Below, one piece after another: positions 1 to 9,141 of a stretch of 34,369 nt of DNA (position 1 is its first letter; each line of letters opens with the position of its first letter). The DNA is from Chloroflexota bacterium (lineage in GTDB: Bacteria > Chloroflexota > Dehalococcoidia > Lucifugimonadales > Lucifugimonadaceae), in contig JAQBUX010000006.1 of NCBI GenBank assembly GCA_027623795.1, positions 1 through 34,369 on the forward strand, read 5' to 3'. The position numbers and the translations under genes were made by a program. The notes beneath the pieces were generated by a model. It was given only the letters and a program-made list of their open reading frames with translations, did not search any database and was not told the origin of the DNA.

Positions 1-3
1 CAC

Positions 4-1458
4 CTAGTCGCCCCAGCGTGCTAGCGAACGCGGAGACAGCTCGTCGATTTCGCGCTCGGCCCAGTCCGCCTGCGGTATCCGGTCCCAGAGACGTTCGCCG
101 GACGCCTGCAGACGCACGCCAAGTTCCGCGACGTCGACGCCGGGGATCGACCTCTCGTCCATCACCGTCCGGCCGTTGATCACGACCTTCCGAAGGTCTT
201 CTTCTCGCGCCGAGTAAACAAGATTTTTGAGCGGATCGCGGAACGGCGCCATCCATGTGCCGCCGGTGTCCCAGACCAGCAGATCAGCCTTCGCCCCCGG
301 CGCAATCCGACCCAGGTCATCCCTCCCGAGCGCTGCGGCGCCACCCAGCGTCGCGGCCGTGAACACCTCCGCCGCGGTCGATCGTTCGGCGTTCCTGCCG
401 GTGACCTTGCCGAGCACGGCGGCCCAGCGCATCGCTTCGAGCATCGACTGTGGCGCTGTATCGGTACCGATCGACATATTCACGTCCGCCGACAGGTAGT
501 CGGCGAAGCTTTCGAGTGCGATGCCCCGGCGTGCGAACACCCACGGCGCATGGGCCACCGTCGCTCCGGCGTCGCCAAGAATCTCGATGTCGTTTCCGAT
601 CTGGTTGATCCACGAGTGTGAGTTCGGGAATATCCCGTGCCCGACTATCGCCATAGGCCCGCGTGGTCCCAGAAAGCCGATGTCGAGCAGCCATTCGACG
701 GGCGTCCTCCCGTGCCTGCGCATCATCTCGTGAAACTCGACCACCGATTGCGAGGCGTGTGTCTGTATCGGCACGCCCAGGTCGCGGGCGGCGTCGCACG
801 CCCTGCGAAACAGGTCTTCGGTGCAGGTGTCGATCTGCATCGGACACAGCATTCCGCGGATCAGACCGTCGTGGGCTCCGTCGTGGCGCTCGATGAACTC
901 GATCGCCCGTGCCAGTCCGTCCAGCCCCGCCTGCTCGTCCCAGTCGTATAGCACCTGGCGTCCGTCGGACGTGTACCAGCGGCCGGAACGGAACGTCGGG
1001 GCGAGGTACATCCGGAGACCGATCTCTGCGGCGCGCGCCATGTTGTACTCCGGCATCGGGTCCATCGAAAACACGGTCGTCGTGCCGCTCATCACGAGCT
1101 CTACCGATGAAAAGTCCAGGCAAGCGCGAGTGCCCTCTTCATCCTGTGCGCCGGACCTCGCCGGAAGCATCTCGTATAGGCCGGACATACCGAACTCACG
1201 CCGGCCGACGTCCTCGATGTATGACTTGTCCAGCGGCGATCCGCCGATGTGCGCGTGGAGGTTAATAAGACCGGGCGTTACCAGCCGGCCGGGCGCCTCG
1301 ATCTCAGTACAGTCCGGATCCGGTCGCCACGCGGAGTGCGGTCCCACCCAGGTAATCGTGTCGCCTTCGTACGCAACCACGCCATCCTCGATATGCCGAT
1401 GTGACACGCCGTCGAACCCGATGACGTGTCCTGCGTGGATCGCTGTCGTTGAGGTCAT
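4..1458 (-). CDS. Amidohydrolase family protein (metal-dependent, TrzA/AtzA/deaminase-like)
   Basis: 484-aa ORF; N-terminal PGLINLHAHIGG metal-binding motif, QTHASQS, VGHGIFP and SIGTDTAPQSMLEAMR segments, C-terminal GAKADLLVWD typical of cyclic amidohydrolases. Confidence 0.88.
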   Translation of the reverse strand: MTSTTAIHAGHVIGFDGVSHRHIEDGVVAYEGDTITWVGPHSAWRPDPDCTEIEAPGRLVTPGLINLHAHIGGSPLDKSYIEDVGRREFGMSGLYEMLPARSGAQDEEGTRACLDFSSVELVMSGTTTVFSMDPMPEYNMARAAEIGLRMYLAPTFRSGRWYTSDGRQVLYDWDEQAGLDGLARAIEFIERHDGAHDGLIRGMLCPMQIDTCTEDLFRRACDAARDLGVPIQTHASQSVVEFHEMMRRHGRTPVEWLLDIGFLGPRGPMAIVGHGIFPNSHSWINQIGNDIEILGDAGATVAHAPWVFARRGIALESFADYLSADVNMSIGTDTAPQSMLEAMRWAAVLGKVTGRNAERSTAAEVFTAATLGGAAALGRDDLGRIAPGAKADLLVWDTGGTWMAPFRDPLKNLVYSAREEDLRKVVINGRTVMDERSIPGVDVAELGVRLQASGERLWDRIPQADWAEREIDELSPRSLARWGD

Positions 1459-1531
1459 ATTTACTCCGCCGTAGGGCCCGCCTGCCGGGCCGACATACCC
1501 GGCTGGACAAGCCTAACGAACCCCAAACGGT

Positions 1532-2974
1532 TCAGGCAGCTTCCGACCCCGCCGGGGTTGGGAGGGAGCGGAGCAAGTAGGTAAACGCCAGCGACCTCCA
1601 TGGACTCCAACGTTGCGACATCTTCTCGATGGTCTCGTCGGTCGATGAGCCACGCGATGACAGCTTCAAGATCGCACTTTTGAGTCCCAGGTCACCAGAC
1701 GGAAACGCATCCATATGGCCGAATACGCGCATGGCGATCATGTTGGCGGTCCATGGGCCGATCCCCGGGATCTGTTGGAGGCGCTTCAGCAGTTCGGGCA
1801 AAGCGCTGTGATCGTAGAGATCGAGGGATTGATCAGCCACCGCCCCGGAAAACGACCGGATAGCGAGAGACCTCGCCTGAGGAATCCCCATCGAAGTAAG
1901 GTCAGCATCACGAAGCCGATCGGCTGAAGGAAACAAGAACCCGAGACCAACCTGCCCGAGGCCGGGTACGGGGGTCCCAAGCTCCCGCGTGATACGCCCG
2001 GCGAGCGTGCTTGCGCCCCTCACGGTCACCTGCTGGCCGAGAATTATCCGGACCCCCGTCTCGAACCGGTCCCAGGCGCCGGGGAGTGTGAGGCCGGGCC
2101 TTAAAGCTATGAGGGGAGCGAGCACGGGGTCGCCAGACAACTCCTCTCGGGCCCGTGAAACGTCGACGTCCATCCCGAACAGAGTTCGGCAGCGGGCGAC
2201 ATCCCCCGGGAGCCCGTTAAACGATGGCAGGTGGGCGATCAGTCTCAGGTCACCGCCGCCTGCACCGCCAGACACCTCGATGACTCCCGGATATCCACAG
2301 GTGTTCGTGACACGCCTGTAGACGCCATCGACGACCGACTCGACACCGGGAATGACGCGCGGCGCCAAATATTCAAGGATGGCGTCGAAATCGAACCCCT
2401 CCGGACAGGGGATGCGCAGTTTCAATCCTCCGTCTATCACGAGGCGATCCGCTTTGCGGCGTTTCTTTCTCAGTTCGGTCGGCGTGAATCGAAACACGTT
2501 TTTCATCACCCGGTTCATCTGCCGAATGCTCTTGAAGCCGGAGGCCGACGAGATGTGTGTGACCGTCAGATCCGTCTCGTCCAGAAGCCTGCGTGCGAAG
2601 TGGGCCCGTCTGGATTGAGCGATCAACGCCGGTGTCGCTCCGATGTGATCCTCAAACAACCGGTTGAGATGACGTGGACTGATCCCGATACGCCTGCCCA
2701 GATCCGCGGCGCTGTTCTGGTCCATGAACCCGTCGGCGATAAGCATCAAAGATTGCCGGACCACCTCCGGCGTGTCGCCGTTGATGAGCGTGTCGCCGCG
2801 TCGATCGGGGCGGCATATCAGGCAGGGCCTGAACCCCGCGGCCTGTGCGGCCACGGCAGAGGGATACGCCGCCCGATTAGCGGGCTTTGGGCGTCCGGAA
2901 CAACCCGCACGGCAATAGATGCCGGTGGTAAAAACGGCGTTAACTCCCCGGTCGCCCAACTCTGGCAAGATCAT
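1532..2974 (-). CDS. alkA: Ada metal-binding domain + AraC-type HTH + AlkA DNA-3-methyladenine glycosylase II fusion
   Basis: Ada-type zinc module (TTGIYCRAGCSGRP...GFRPCLICRPD), AraC HTH (DLGRRIGISPRHLNRLFEDHIGATP), HhH-GPD glycosylase (IPGIGPWTANMIAMRVFGHMDAFPSGDLGL). The ORF opens at 3112; Met at 2974 fits the Ada domain start better. Confidence 0.9.
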   Translation of the reverse strand: MILPELGDRGVNAVFTTGIYCRAGCSGRPKPANRAAYPSAVAAQAAGFRPCLICRPDRRGDTLINGDTPEVVRQSLMLIADGFMDQNSAADLGRRIGISPRHLNRLFEDHIGATPALIAQSRRAHFARRLLDETDLTVTHISSASGFKSIRQMNRVMKNVFRFTPTELRKKRRKADRLVIDGGLKLRIPCPEGFDFDAILEYLAPRVIPGVESVVDGVYRRVTNTCGYPGVIEVSGGAGGGDLRLIAHLPSFNGLPGDVARCRTLFGMDVDVSRAREELSGDPVLAPLIALRPGLTLPGAWDRFETGVRIILGQQVTVRGASTLAGRITRELGTPVPGLGQVGLGFLFPSADRLRDADLTSMGIPQARSLAIRSFSGAVADQSLDLYDHSALPELLKRLQQIPGIGPWTANMIAMRVFGHMDAFPSGDLGLKSAILKLSSRGSSTDETIEKMSQRWSPWRSLAFTYLLRSLPTPAGSEAA

Positions 2975-3274
2975 GAGTGCATTCTGCGTGCGCCTTCCCG
3001 GGATGAGCTGGACAGATTCGGACACGATATCGAATCTAGAGCGATGGTGTCCGAAAACGGCCGGTTTGATCGGTGCGCCGGCTCTAACGTCAGGTCCATG
3101 CACCTGAAACATCCGGCCGCCGTGCTGTCCGCCGAAATGGGCCTTTCGCGACGACCCAACAATCGAACCGGAGATATTCCGACCGGTCAGGGCTGCAACG
3201 TTCAGGTGGCGGTCAAGCGCGCAGGCCAGGAGCGGCGGGTGATTGCGACAGATTCAGGACGGGAGGGTCACATC

Positions 3275-3772
3275 GTGGCCGACGACCGACACTACATGAC
3301 GACGACGGACAGTCAGTTCGGGGAACTGACGCTGGTGGCGACCGATCTTGGCCTGCGGGCGGTCAAGTGGCCCGCAGAACTGGCACGCAGGGTGCCGCTG
3401 CCTGATGAACTGACCGTCGCGCCCGATCATCCTGTACTGAGCGCAGCGCTTCTCCAACTTCGGGAGTACTTTGACGGCGAGCGCACGGAATTCGACCTCC
3501 TGTTCGATCTTCGAGGGACCGAGTTTCAGGAAATGGCCTGGCGCGCGCTCGGTTCCATCCCCTACGGAGCCACCACGACCTATGGTCGTCAGGCGGAACG
3601 AATCGGCCGGCCCACCGCCACGCGCGCCATCGGAGCCGCCAACGGCCGGAACCCGATCTCGATCATTCTTCCCTGCCATCGTGTGATCGGGGCCAACGGC
3701 GATCTGACGGGTTTCGCCGGAGGTATCGATACCAAAAGGCGGCTGTTGGCGTTCGAGGTCGCCAACACGTAG
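3275..3772 (+). CDS. ogt: Methylated-DNA--[protein]-cysteine S-methyltransferase
   Basis: IPYGATTTYGRQAERIGRPTATRAIGAANGRNPISIILPCHRVIGANGDLTGFAGG with active-site PCHRV. GTG start at 3275 follows GGGAGG; the longer 513-aa track ORF extends antisense through alkA. Confidence 0.92.
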   Translation: MADDRHYMTTTDSQFGELTLVATDLGLRAVKWPAELARRVPLPDELTVAPDHPVLSAALLQLREYFDGERTEFDLLFDLRGTEFQEMAWRALGSIPYGATTTYGRQAERIGRPTATRAIGAANGRNPISIILPCHRVIGANGDLTGFAGGIDTKRRLLAFEVANT

Positions 3773-4108
3773 GGCCAACACGCAGGCCAAAAACTCGGAA
3801 GGTAAACAACACCGGCCACCGGCCCGGGCGACCGCGGTCGCCTTCCGCAGAGGAACCGCGTTTCCGGCCTGGTATGCGCTCTTCTACCGGACGGTACCGG
3901 TCAAAGTCCGCCGCAAAGCCCGGTTGCACGCGCCACAAGCGCCGGAACGGCATTCCCGACCGCGGCCTGCCAACGCAGTCGAAACCTTGGATGGATGCGT
4001 TGCCGGATCTACATCCGCGCTCATCGGAATCCACGTGCATCAAATCATGTAATTTCGGGGGCTGCACCGTGGCCCATATTCACCACCACTGACGATACGG
4101 ACGATTAC

Positions 4109-5497
4109 TTGACCAACATCTCATCTACCACACTGGGTCGGGCGCTGAGCCGCCGCCGCACGCTGATAAGCGCCGCCGCGTTTGTGGCCGTCGTTGCCGT
4201 AGCCTGCGGTAGTGACCCGGACAGCCAGCAAGCTCCAGCCGCGCCCGCGGATTCGCCCGCCTCCGGAGTCGTGACCGCAGCGCCTGCCGCCACTGTGGCG
4301 CCGTCCTCAACAACAAACCCGACTACTCCAGATACAGGCGCAATCGACTCGATCCCCGGGAGGGTGCTTTCTTCGGTGGAACAGACTTTCGCATCGCGTG
4401 CCCAGGGACAGGGCTGGGAGACCGACTTCACGAAGATCGTCGACAACGTAGACGTGCGAGACATCCTGTCGGGCGGCGTACCGAGGGACGGCATCCCGTC
4501 GATCGATAACCCGAAGTTCGCCGCCGTCAGTGACGCGCCCGCCTACCTCAGGTCCGATGAACCCGTGATCGTTCTCGAACTGAACGGGGCGCAACGCGCG
4601 TACCCTCTCTCGATCCTCACCTGGCACGAGATCGTGAACGACGAGGTCAACGGGGTCCCGATCGTCGTCACCTTCTGCCCGCTCTGCAACACCTCCATTA
4701 CCTTCCCGCGCACACTTCCCGACGGTCGCGTTCTGGATTTTGGCGTGAGCGGCAACCTGCGAAACAGTGACCTGATCATGTACGACCGCCAGACCGAGAC
4801 GTGGTGGCAACAGATCACCGGAGAGGGGATCATCGGCGAGCTCGCGGGCACAAAACTGGAGTTCCTGCCGGTGGCCATCACGAGCTGGGACCAGTTCGCG
4901 ACCCAGTTCCCGGATGGTGACGTCCTGTTGCAACCGACCAGCCTGGACCGCCACCCGGTCACGGGAGCGCCGATCGCCCGGAACTACTCCTCTCCCCCAT
5001 ATGCGGGGTACGACAGCATCAATAGCTCCCCATTCCTGTTCGACGGCCCGCTCGACGGCCGGCTGCTCCCGATGGAGCGCGTTGCCACCGTGAGCCTGGG
5101 TGAGTTGGAAGTGGCCTATCCGTTCAACTTCCTGGCCGAGAACCCGGTCATCAACGACGTAGTTGATGAGATGCCCGTCACCGTATTCTTCGACGACGGT
5201 ACCGAGTCAGCCTTTACGGCGAGAAGCGGTAACTTCTCCAAGTCAGGCTCCACGACGCTCTTTGGACGAACGGTCGGCGACCGGGTCCTTACGTTCAGCG
5301 TCGAGAACGGCGTCATTACGGACGCCGAGACCGGCTCAACTTGGAGCAAGTTCGGCAAGGCGCTCGACGGGGAGCTGGCGGGCGCAGAGCTTGAACCGGT
5401 CGTCCACGCCGCGCATTTCTGGTTCGCATGGGCCGCCTTCAGCCCGGAGACCGAGATCCGCGACTCAACCGACAGTCTGACATCGACGGTTGTTTAA
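4109..5497 (+). CDS. DUF3179 domain-containing putative lipoprotein (copy 1)
   Basis: Signal-like RRRTLISAAAFVAVVAVAC followed by low-complexity A/P/T linker; DUF3179 hallmarks AYPLSILTWHEIVNDEV...VTFCPLCN and QTETWWQQITGEGIIGE. Start uncertain (TTG 4109 or ATG 3995). Confidence 0.82.
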   Translation: MTNISSTTLGRALSRRRTLISAAAFVAVVAVACGSDPDSQQAPAAPADSPASGVVTAAPAATVAPSSTTNPTTPDTGAIDSIPGRVLSSVEQTFASRAQGQGWETDFTKIVDNVDVRDILSGGVPRDGIPSIDNPKFAAVSDAPAYLRSDEPVIVLELNGAQRAYPLSILTWHEIVNDEVNGVPIVVTFCPLCNTSITFPRTLPDGRVLDFGVSGNLRNSDLIMYDRQTETWWQQITGEGIIGELAGTKLEFLPVAITSWDQFATQFPDGDVLLQPTSLDRHPVTGAPIARNYSSPPYAGYDSINSSPFLFDGPLDGRLLPMERVATVSLGELEVAYPFNFLAENPVINDVVDEMPVTVFFDDGTESAFTARSGNFSKSGSTTLFGRTVGDRVLTFSVENGVITDAETGSTWSKFGKALDGELAGAELEPVVHAAHFWFAWAAFSPETEIRDSTDSLTSTVV

Positions 5498-6950
5498 CGA
5501 CATCCGCAGACGATCTCCATCTAACCCGTCATCCGGCGGCGCGACGGCTGGTCGTCTTGTCAGACCGGGATCACGCAAAGGCAGGGCGTTCCTGCTCACC
5601 GCCGCGGCCGTCGTCGCCAGCATCGCGGTCGCCTGCAGCTCTGACAACGATGCCGATACCGGCGTGTCGCCGTCCCCGTTGCCTGCCCCGACCGCTGTCC
5701 CGGCATCGACGCCCGAACCGACGGCTTCGCCTGCGCCTGCGCCAACACAAGCGCCTGGCGATGGCGATCGCCCGCGGATCAAGCTGCGCCCGACGCCCGA
5801 AGGCACGATCGCCGAGCAGATCAGAAACGGCTGGCTTCAGGAGCGCGTCAATGACGGGTGGAACACCGACATAACGAAGGTGGTCCCGGACCTAAAGGTT
5901 GGTCTTTTCACAAAGCCGTCCGACTTCATTAATAAGGACGGCATCCCCTCCATCGACAGTCCGGAGTTCGCTACGGCGAGCGACGCCCCCGATTACATGC
6001 GGCCGGAGGAACCGGTCATCCTGGTCAACGTCAACGGCGACGCGAGGGCCTACCCGCTCTCGATCCTGATGTGGCACGAGATCGTGAACGACGAGATCGG
6101 CGGCGAGCCGGTGACCGTCACGTTCTGCCCCCTATGCAACAGCTCAGTCGCGTTCTCCGGGCGTCACGATGGTCGCGTCCTCGATTTCGGCACTACGGGC
6201 TGGATCGCAAGCGCAGATCTCGTGATGTACGACAGGCAGACAGAGACATGGTGGCAACAGATCACCGGGGAGGGAGTTATCGGCGAGTTTGCGGGAGACA
6301 CGTTGACATTCCTACCGTCGTCTATCGTCGGGTGGCAGGACTTTGCCGAGCAGTACCCCGAAGGCAAGCTCCTGTTGCGACCGGTCCCGGGAACGATCCA
6401 CGCTATCTCCGGCCAGGAGATCACCCACAACCGGACCTACGATGATCCGCCGTACTCCGGGTACGACGTCGCCGGATCGTTACCGAGCTTCTTCACCGGG
6501 GCTTTCGATCTCACGCTTCAGCCCGTCGACAGGGTCGCCGCGTTCGACCTCGGCGGCGAGTCCGTCGCCTACCCGTTCCGCGCTCTCGCAAACCGGCCCG
6601 TGGTGAACGACACGGTTGGCGGAGAGGAGATCGTCATCTTTTTCGACAACGGCACGGAGTCCGCCTTCCGCACCAGCACACGTGGACAGAACTACCAGAC
6701 CACCGGTTCCACGACCGCATTCTCCCGGGACTTCGAGGGACGCACCTTGACATTCGCGGCAGATGACGACGGCATTATTTCGGACGCCGAAACCGGGACC
6801 GAATGGAACAGGTTCGGGAGGGCGATCGCAGGCGAACTGGCCGGCGCGCAGTTGGAGGCGGTTGTCCACGGCGCCGAGTTCTGGTTCGCTGTTGCCGCAT
6901 TCAATCCGGGGATCGAGGTCCGATTACTCGAGCTGCTGGCGAGCGAATAA
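5490..6950 (+). CDS. DUF3179 domain-containing putative lipoprotein (copy 2)
   Basis: Same architecture and motifs as the upstream gene (AYPLSILMWHEIVNDEIGGEPVTVTFCPLCN, QTETWWQQITGEGVIGE); TTG start overlaps the previous gene by 8 nt. Confidence 0.83.
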   Translation: MFNDIRRRSPSNPSSGGATAGRLVRPGSRKGRAFLLTAAAVVASIAVACSSDNDADTGVSPSPLPAPTAVPASTPEPTASPAPAPTQAPGDGDRPRIKLRPTPEGTIAEQIRNGWLQERVNDGWNTDITKVVPDLKVGLFTKPSDFINKDGIPSIDSPEFATASDAPDYMRPEEPVILVNVNGDARAYPLSILMWHEIVNDEIGGEPVTVTFCPLCNSSVAFSGRHDGRVLDFGTTGWIASADLVMYDRQTETWWQQITGEGVIGEFAGDTLTFLPSSIVGWQDFAEQYPEGKLLLRPVPGTIHAISGQEITHNRTYDDPPYSGYDVAGSLPSFFTGAFDLTLQPVDRVAAFDLGGESVAYPFRALANRPVVNDTVGGEEIVIFFDNGTESAFRTSTRGQNYQTTGSTTAFSRDFEGRTLTFAADDDGIISDAETGTEWNRFGRAIAGELAGAQLEAVVHGAEFWFAVAAFNPGIEVRLLELLASE

Positions 6951-7211
6951 ACGTTCCGGTGATCTCCGGCCGGCCGATTGGCGGACGGGCGGTATCCAGT
7001 TTCGTCCGACCTGCTCCGCCTGCAGTCATCGGTCGCCCGAAAATCTTCATATGAAATTTATTGACGCACGCGATTGTCTTGATTTATCTTGCCATCTCTA
7101 TCGGGAACGGCCTGTTTCGGACCTGGCTTCGGATCCGTTATGGCCCATGCCGTTGCCCTCGGATCGAACACGCCCGGACCAGGCGTTTATGCAGATCGCG
7201 GAGGTTGAAAA

Positions 7212-7610
7212 ATGGTGACAAGAGTCCTGGTGCCAGTCGATTCGACCACGGCGGCCGTTCTCGCCTACAAAGAGGTCCGGGCGGCGCTGCGGGACGATCC
7301 TTATGTCGTGTTCCTGCGGGTTTTGACGCCCGGCGAAGAGTCGCTAAAGGCACGGGCGCGTGCCAGTCTGGTCAAATGCCTCATGGTTTACCGCACCCGG
7401 GGTGTCGATTCCGAGATGCAGTTGATCGAGGCGGAGACCGTTGCGAAAGGCATTGCAGACGCAACCACTCGCTTCGAGATCGACGAGATCATGTGCATTC
7501 AGGGCCACGGCGCAGATGATCCGTCCGGGGTTGTGGCCGATCTCGGCTCTTTGACCGGCGTTCCTGTCCGGGTGATGGTCGGGGAACGCGAAACGGCGAC
7601 CGCCGGCTGA
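7212..7610 (+). CDS. Universal stress protein-like protein
   Basis: 132-aa single-domain protein, VTRVLVPVDSTTAAVLAYKEV...FEIDEIMCIQGHG...VPVRVMVGE; GGAGG 7 nt upstream of ATG. The G-2x-G-9x-G(S/T) ATP motif is not evident. Confidence 0.6.
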   Translation: MVTRVLVPVDSTTAAVLAYKEVRAALRDDPYVVFLRVLTPGEESLKARARASLVKCLMVYRTRGVDSEMQLIEAETVAKGIADATTRFEIDEIMCIQGHGADDPSGVVADLGSLTGVPVRVMVGERETATAG

Positions 7611-7710
7611 TCGACTTGCCCCGAACGCCTGACCCGCTCGACGCTGCCGGACGGCGGTGGTACGTTGCGACTCTAGTGTTCCGCATTCCGCGGAGTGGAG
7701 TTGCACGGCC

Positions 7711-8883
7711 TTGACCGTCACAACAGATGCCGTCGTCATCGGCGGCGGCGTCATGGGCACAAGCATCCTGTACAACCTGGTCGCGCGCGGCGTCCAGAGC
7801 CCCGTGTTATTGGAGCGCACTACGCTTGGGGCGGGGTCCACGGGTCGTTCGTCCGGCGCGATCCGTATGCACTACTCGACCGAGGTGAACGCCGCCCTCG
7901 CATGGGAGTCCCTGAAAACCTACGAGAACTTTGACGACGTTATCGGCGGCGGCGATGTCGGGTTCGTCCGCACCGGCTACATGGTGTTCGTGCCGGGGCA
8001 TGCGACAGACGGTTTTCGGCACAACATCGCGTTGCAGCAACGAGTCGGTATTGACACACAGATCGTGTCGAGCGAGGAAGCTGGGGAGCTCGCGCCGGCC
8101 TTCGCCCGGTTCGATGGCGAGGTGTTCGCGTGGGAGCCGCGCTCCGGCCACGCCGATCCCTCTGGAACCGGGTTGGCCTATGCAACGCGTGCCCGGGAAC
8201 TCGGCGCAACGGTGCTGTTGGAGACCCCGGCGACGGGCGTTGAGATCGAGAACGACCGCGTCGTGGCGGTGACGACGGCTGGCGAGCGATATGCGACCAG
8301 CACGGCGATCGTCGCCACCGGGCCGTGGTCAAAATCCTTCCTGGCAGGGATCGGAATCGATCTGCCGCTCGAAGCGACCCGGCATGAGGTGTTTCTGCTG
8401 CGGCGGAACGTGGAGGAGCTGCCCTCACACCCCGGCGGCGCCGACATGGCCAACATGACCTACTTCCGGCCCGAAGCCGCCGATCTAACCCTGGTAGGCA
8501 ACGGCAACCGCGAAGAGTTCGCAGACCCGGACACCTATAACCCGCGACCGAGCATGGACTATCTGGAGGACGTCTGGCTCCGGCTGTCGAAGCGCCTACC
8601 CGGGATCGCCGGGGCCGAATTCTTCACCGGGTACGCGGGCTTGTACACATCGACGCCAGACCTGCATCCGGTGATCGACCGCGTGGACGGAATCTCGGGG
8701 TTGTACATCTGCACCGGCTTCAGTGGCCACGGGTTCAAGCTAGCGCCCGCGGTTGGGACCGTGGTCGCGGAGTTAGTTCTTGAAGGCAAAGCGAAAACGG
8801 TTGATATCTCGGCGCTCAAAATGGACCGCTTTGAACGCGGCGAGACCAACACCACGTCCTACGATTTCAAAGTGATCGCGTAG
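7711..8883 (+). CDS. FAD-dependent oxidoreductase (DAO / sarcosine oxidase beta-like)
   Basis: N-terminal Rossmann DAVVIGGGVMGTSILYNLVARG, GAGSTGRSSGAIR, C-terminal GLYICTGFSGHGFKLAPAVG. TTG 7711 fits the domain start. Confidence 0.88.
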   Translation: MTVTTDAVVIGGGVMGTSILYNLVARGVQSPVLLERTTLGAGSTGRSSGAIRMHYSTEVNAALAWESLKTYENFDDVIGGGDVGFVRTGYMVFVPGHATDGFRHNIALQQRVGIDTQIVSSEEAGELAPAFARFDGEVFAWEPRSGHADPSGTGLAYATRARELGATVLLETPATGVEIENDRVVAVTTAGERYATSTAIVATGPWSKSFLAGIGIDLPLEATRHEVFLLRRNVEELPSHPGGADMANMTYFRPEAADLTLVGNGNREEFADPDTYNPRPSMDYLEDVWLRLSKRLPGIAGAEFFTGYAGLYTSTPDLHPVIDRVDGISGLYICTGFSGHGFKLAPAVGTVVAELVLEGKAKTVDISALKMDRFERGETNTTSYDFKVIA

Positions 8884-8919
8884 CGACGGGTGGGGCATCA
8901 GCCGACCAATGCTCTCTGT

Positions 8920-9119
8920 GTCATTCTGAGCCCGAGGCGAAGAATCTCCCGGGCAGCGAACCGATCAATATCTCCCCCCCGTACGCAAGCTAGTCCGCCC
9001 AGAACTCGTTTCCGCGGATGCCGCCGCCGACCTGATCAACGCGGTCTTGAAATGTCCCTTACCGAAATAACCGGGCGATGAGAAGGCCAGGAGATACTTC
9101 GCCTCGGGCTCAGCATGAC
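8920..9119. repeat. 200-bp element bounded by 30-bp inverted repeats (8920-8949 and 9090-9119)
   Basis: Left GTCATTCTGAGCCCGAGGCGAAGAATCTCC; right end on the minus strand GTCATGCTGAGCCCGAGGCGAAGTATCTCC (28/30 identical). Confidence 0.8.
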
Positions 9120-9141
9120 AGTTCATCTGTTCGCAACCGGC

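Noticed and set aside
317-1123. 268-aa minus-strand ORF overlapping the amidohydrolase in another frame
   Set aside because: Arg/Pro-rich out-of-frame translation of a GC-rich gene; no recognizable motif.
3208-3225. Possible Ada-box-like AAGCGCGCA upstream of ogt
   Set aside because: Too short and degenerate to claim; E. coli Ada-box consensus need not apply.
2231-3274. N-terminal extension of the 513-aa plus-strand ORF upstream of ogt
   Set aside because: Antisense to alkA; only the C-terminal Ogt part has family motifs and a GTG with SD at 3275.
3827-3842. 16-nt palindrome GGCGACCGCGGTCGCC after ogt
   Set aside because: No loop or T-tract; not enough to call a terminator.
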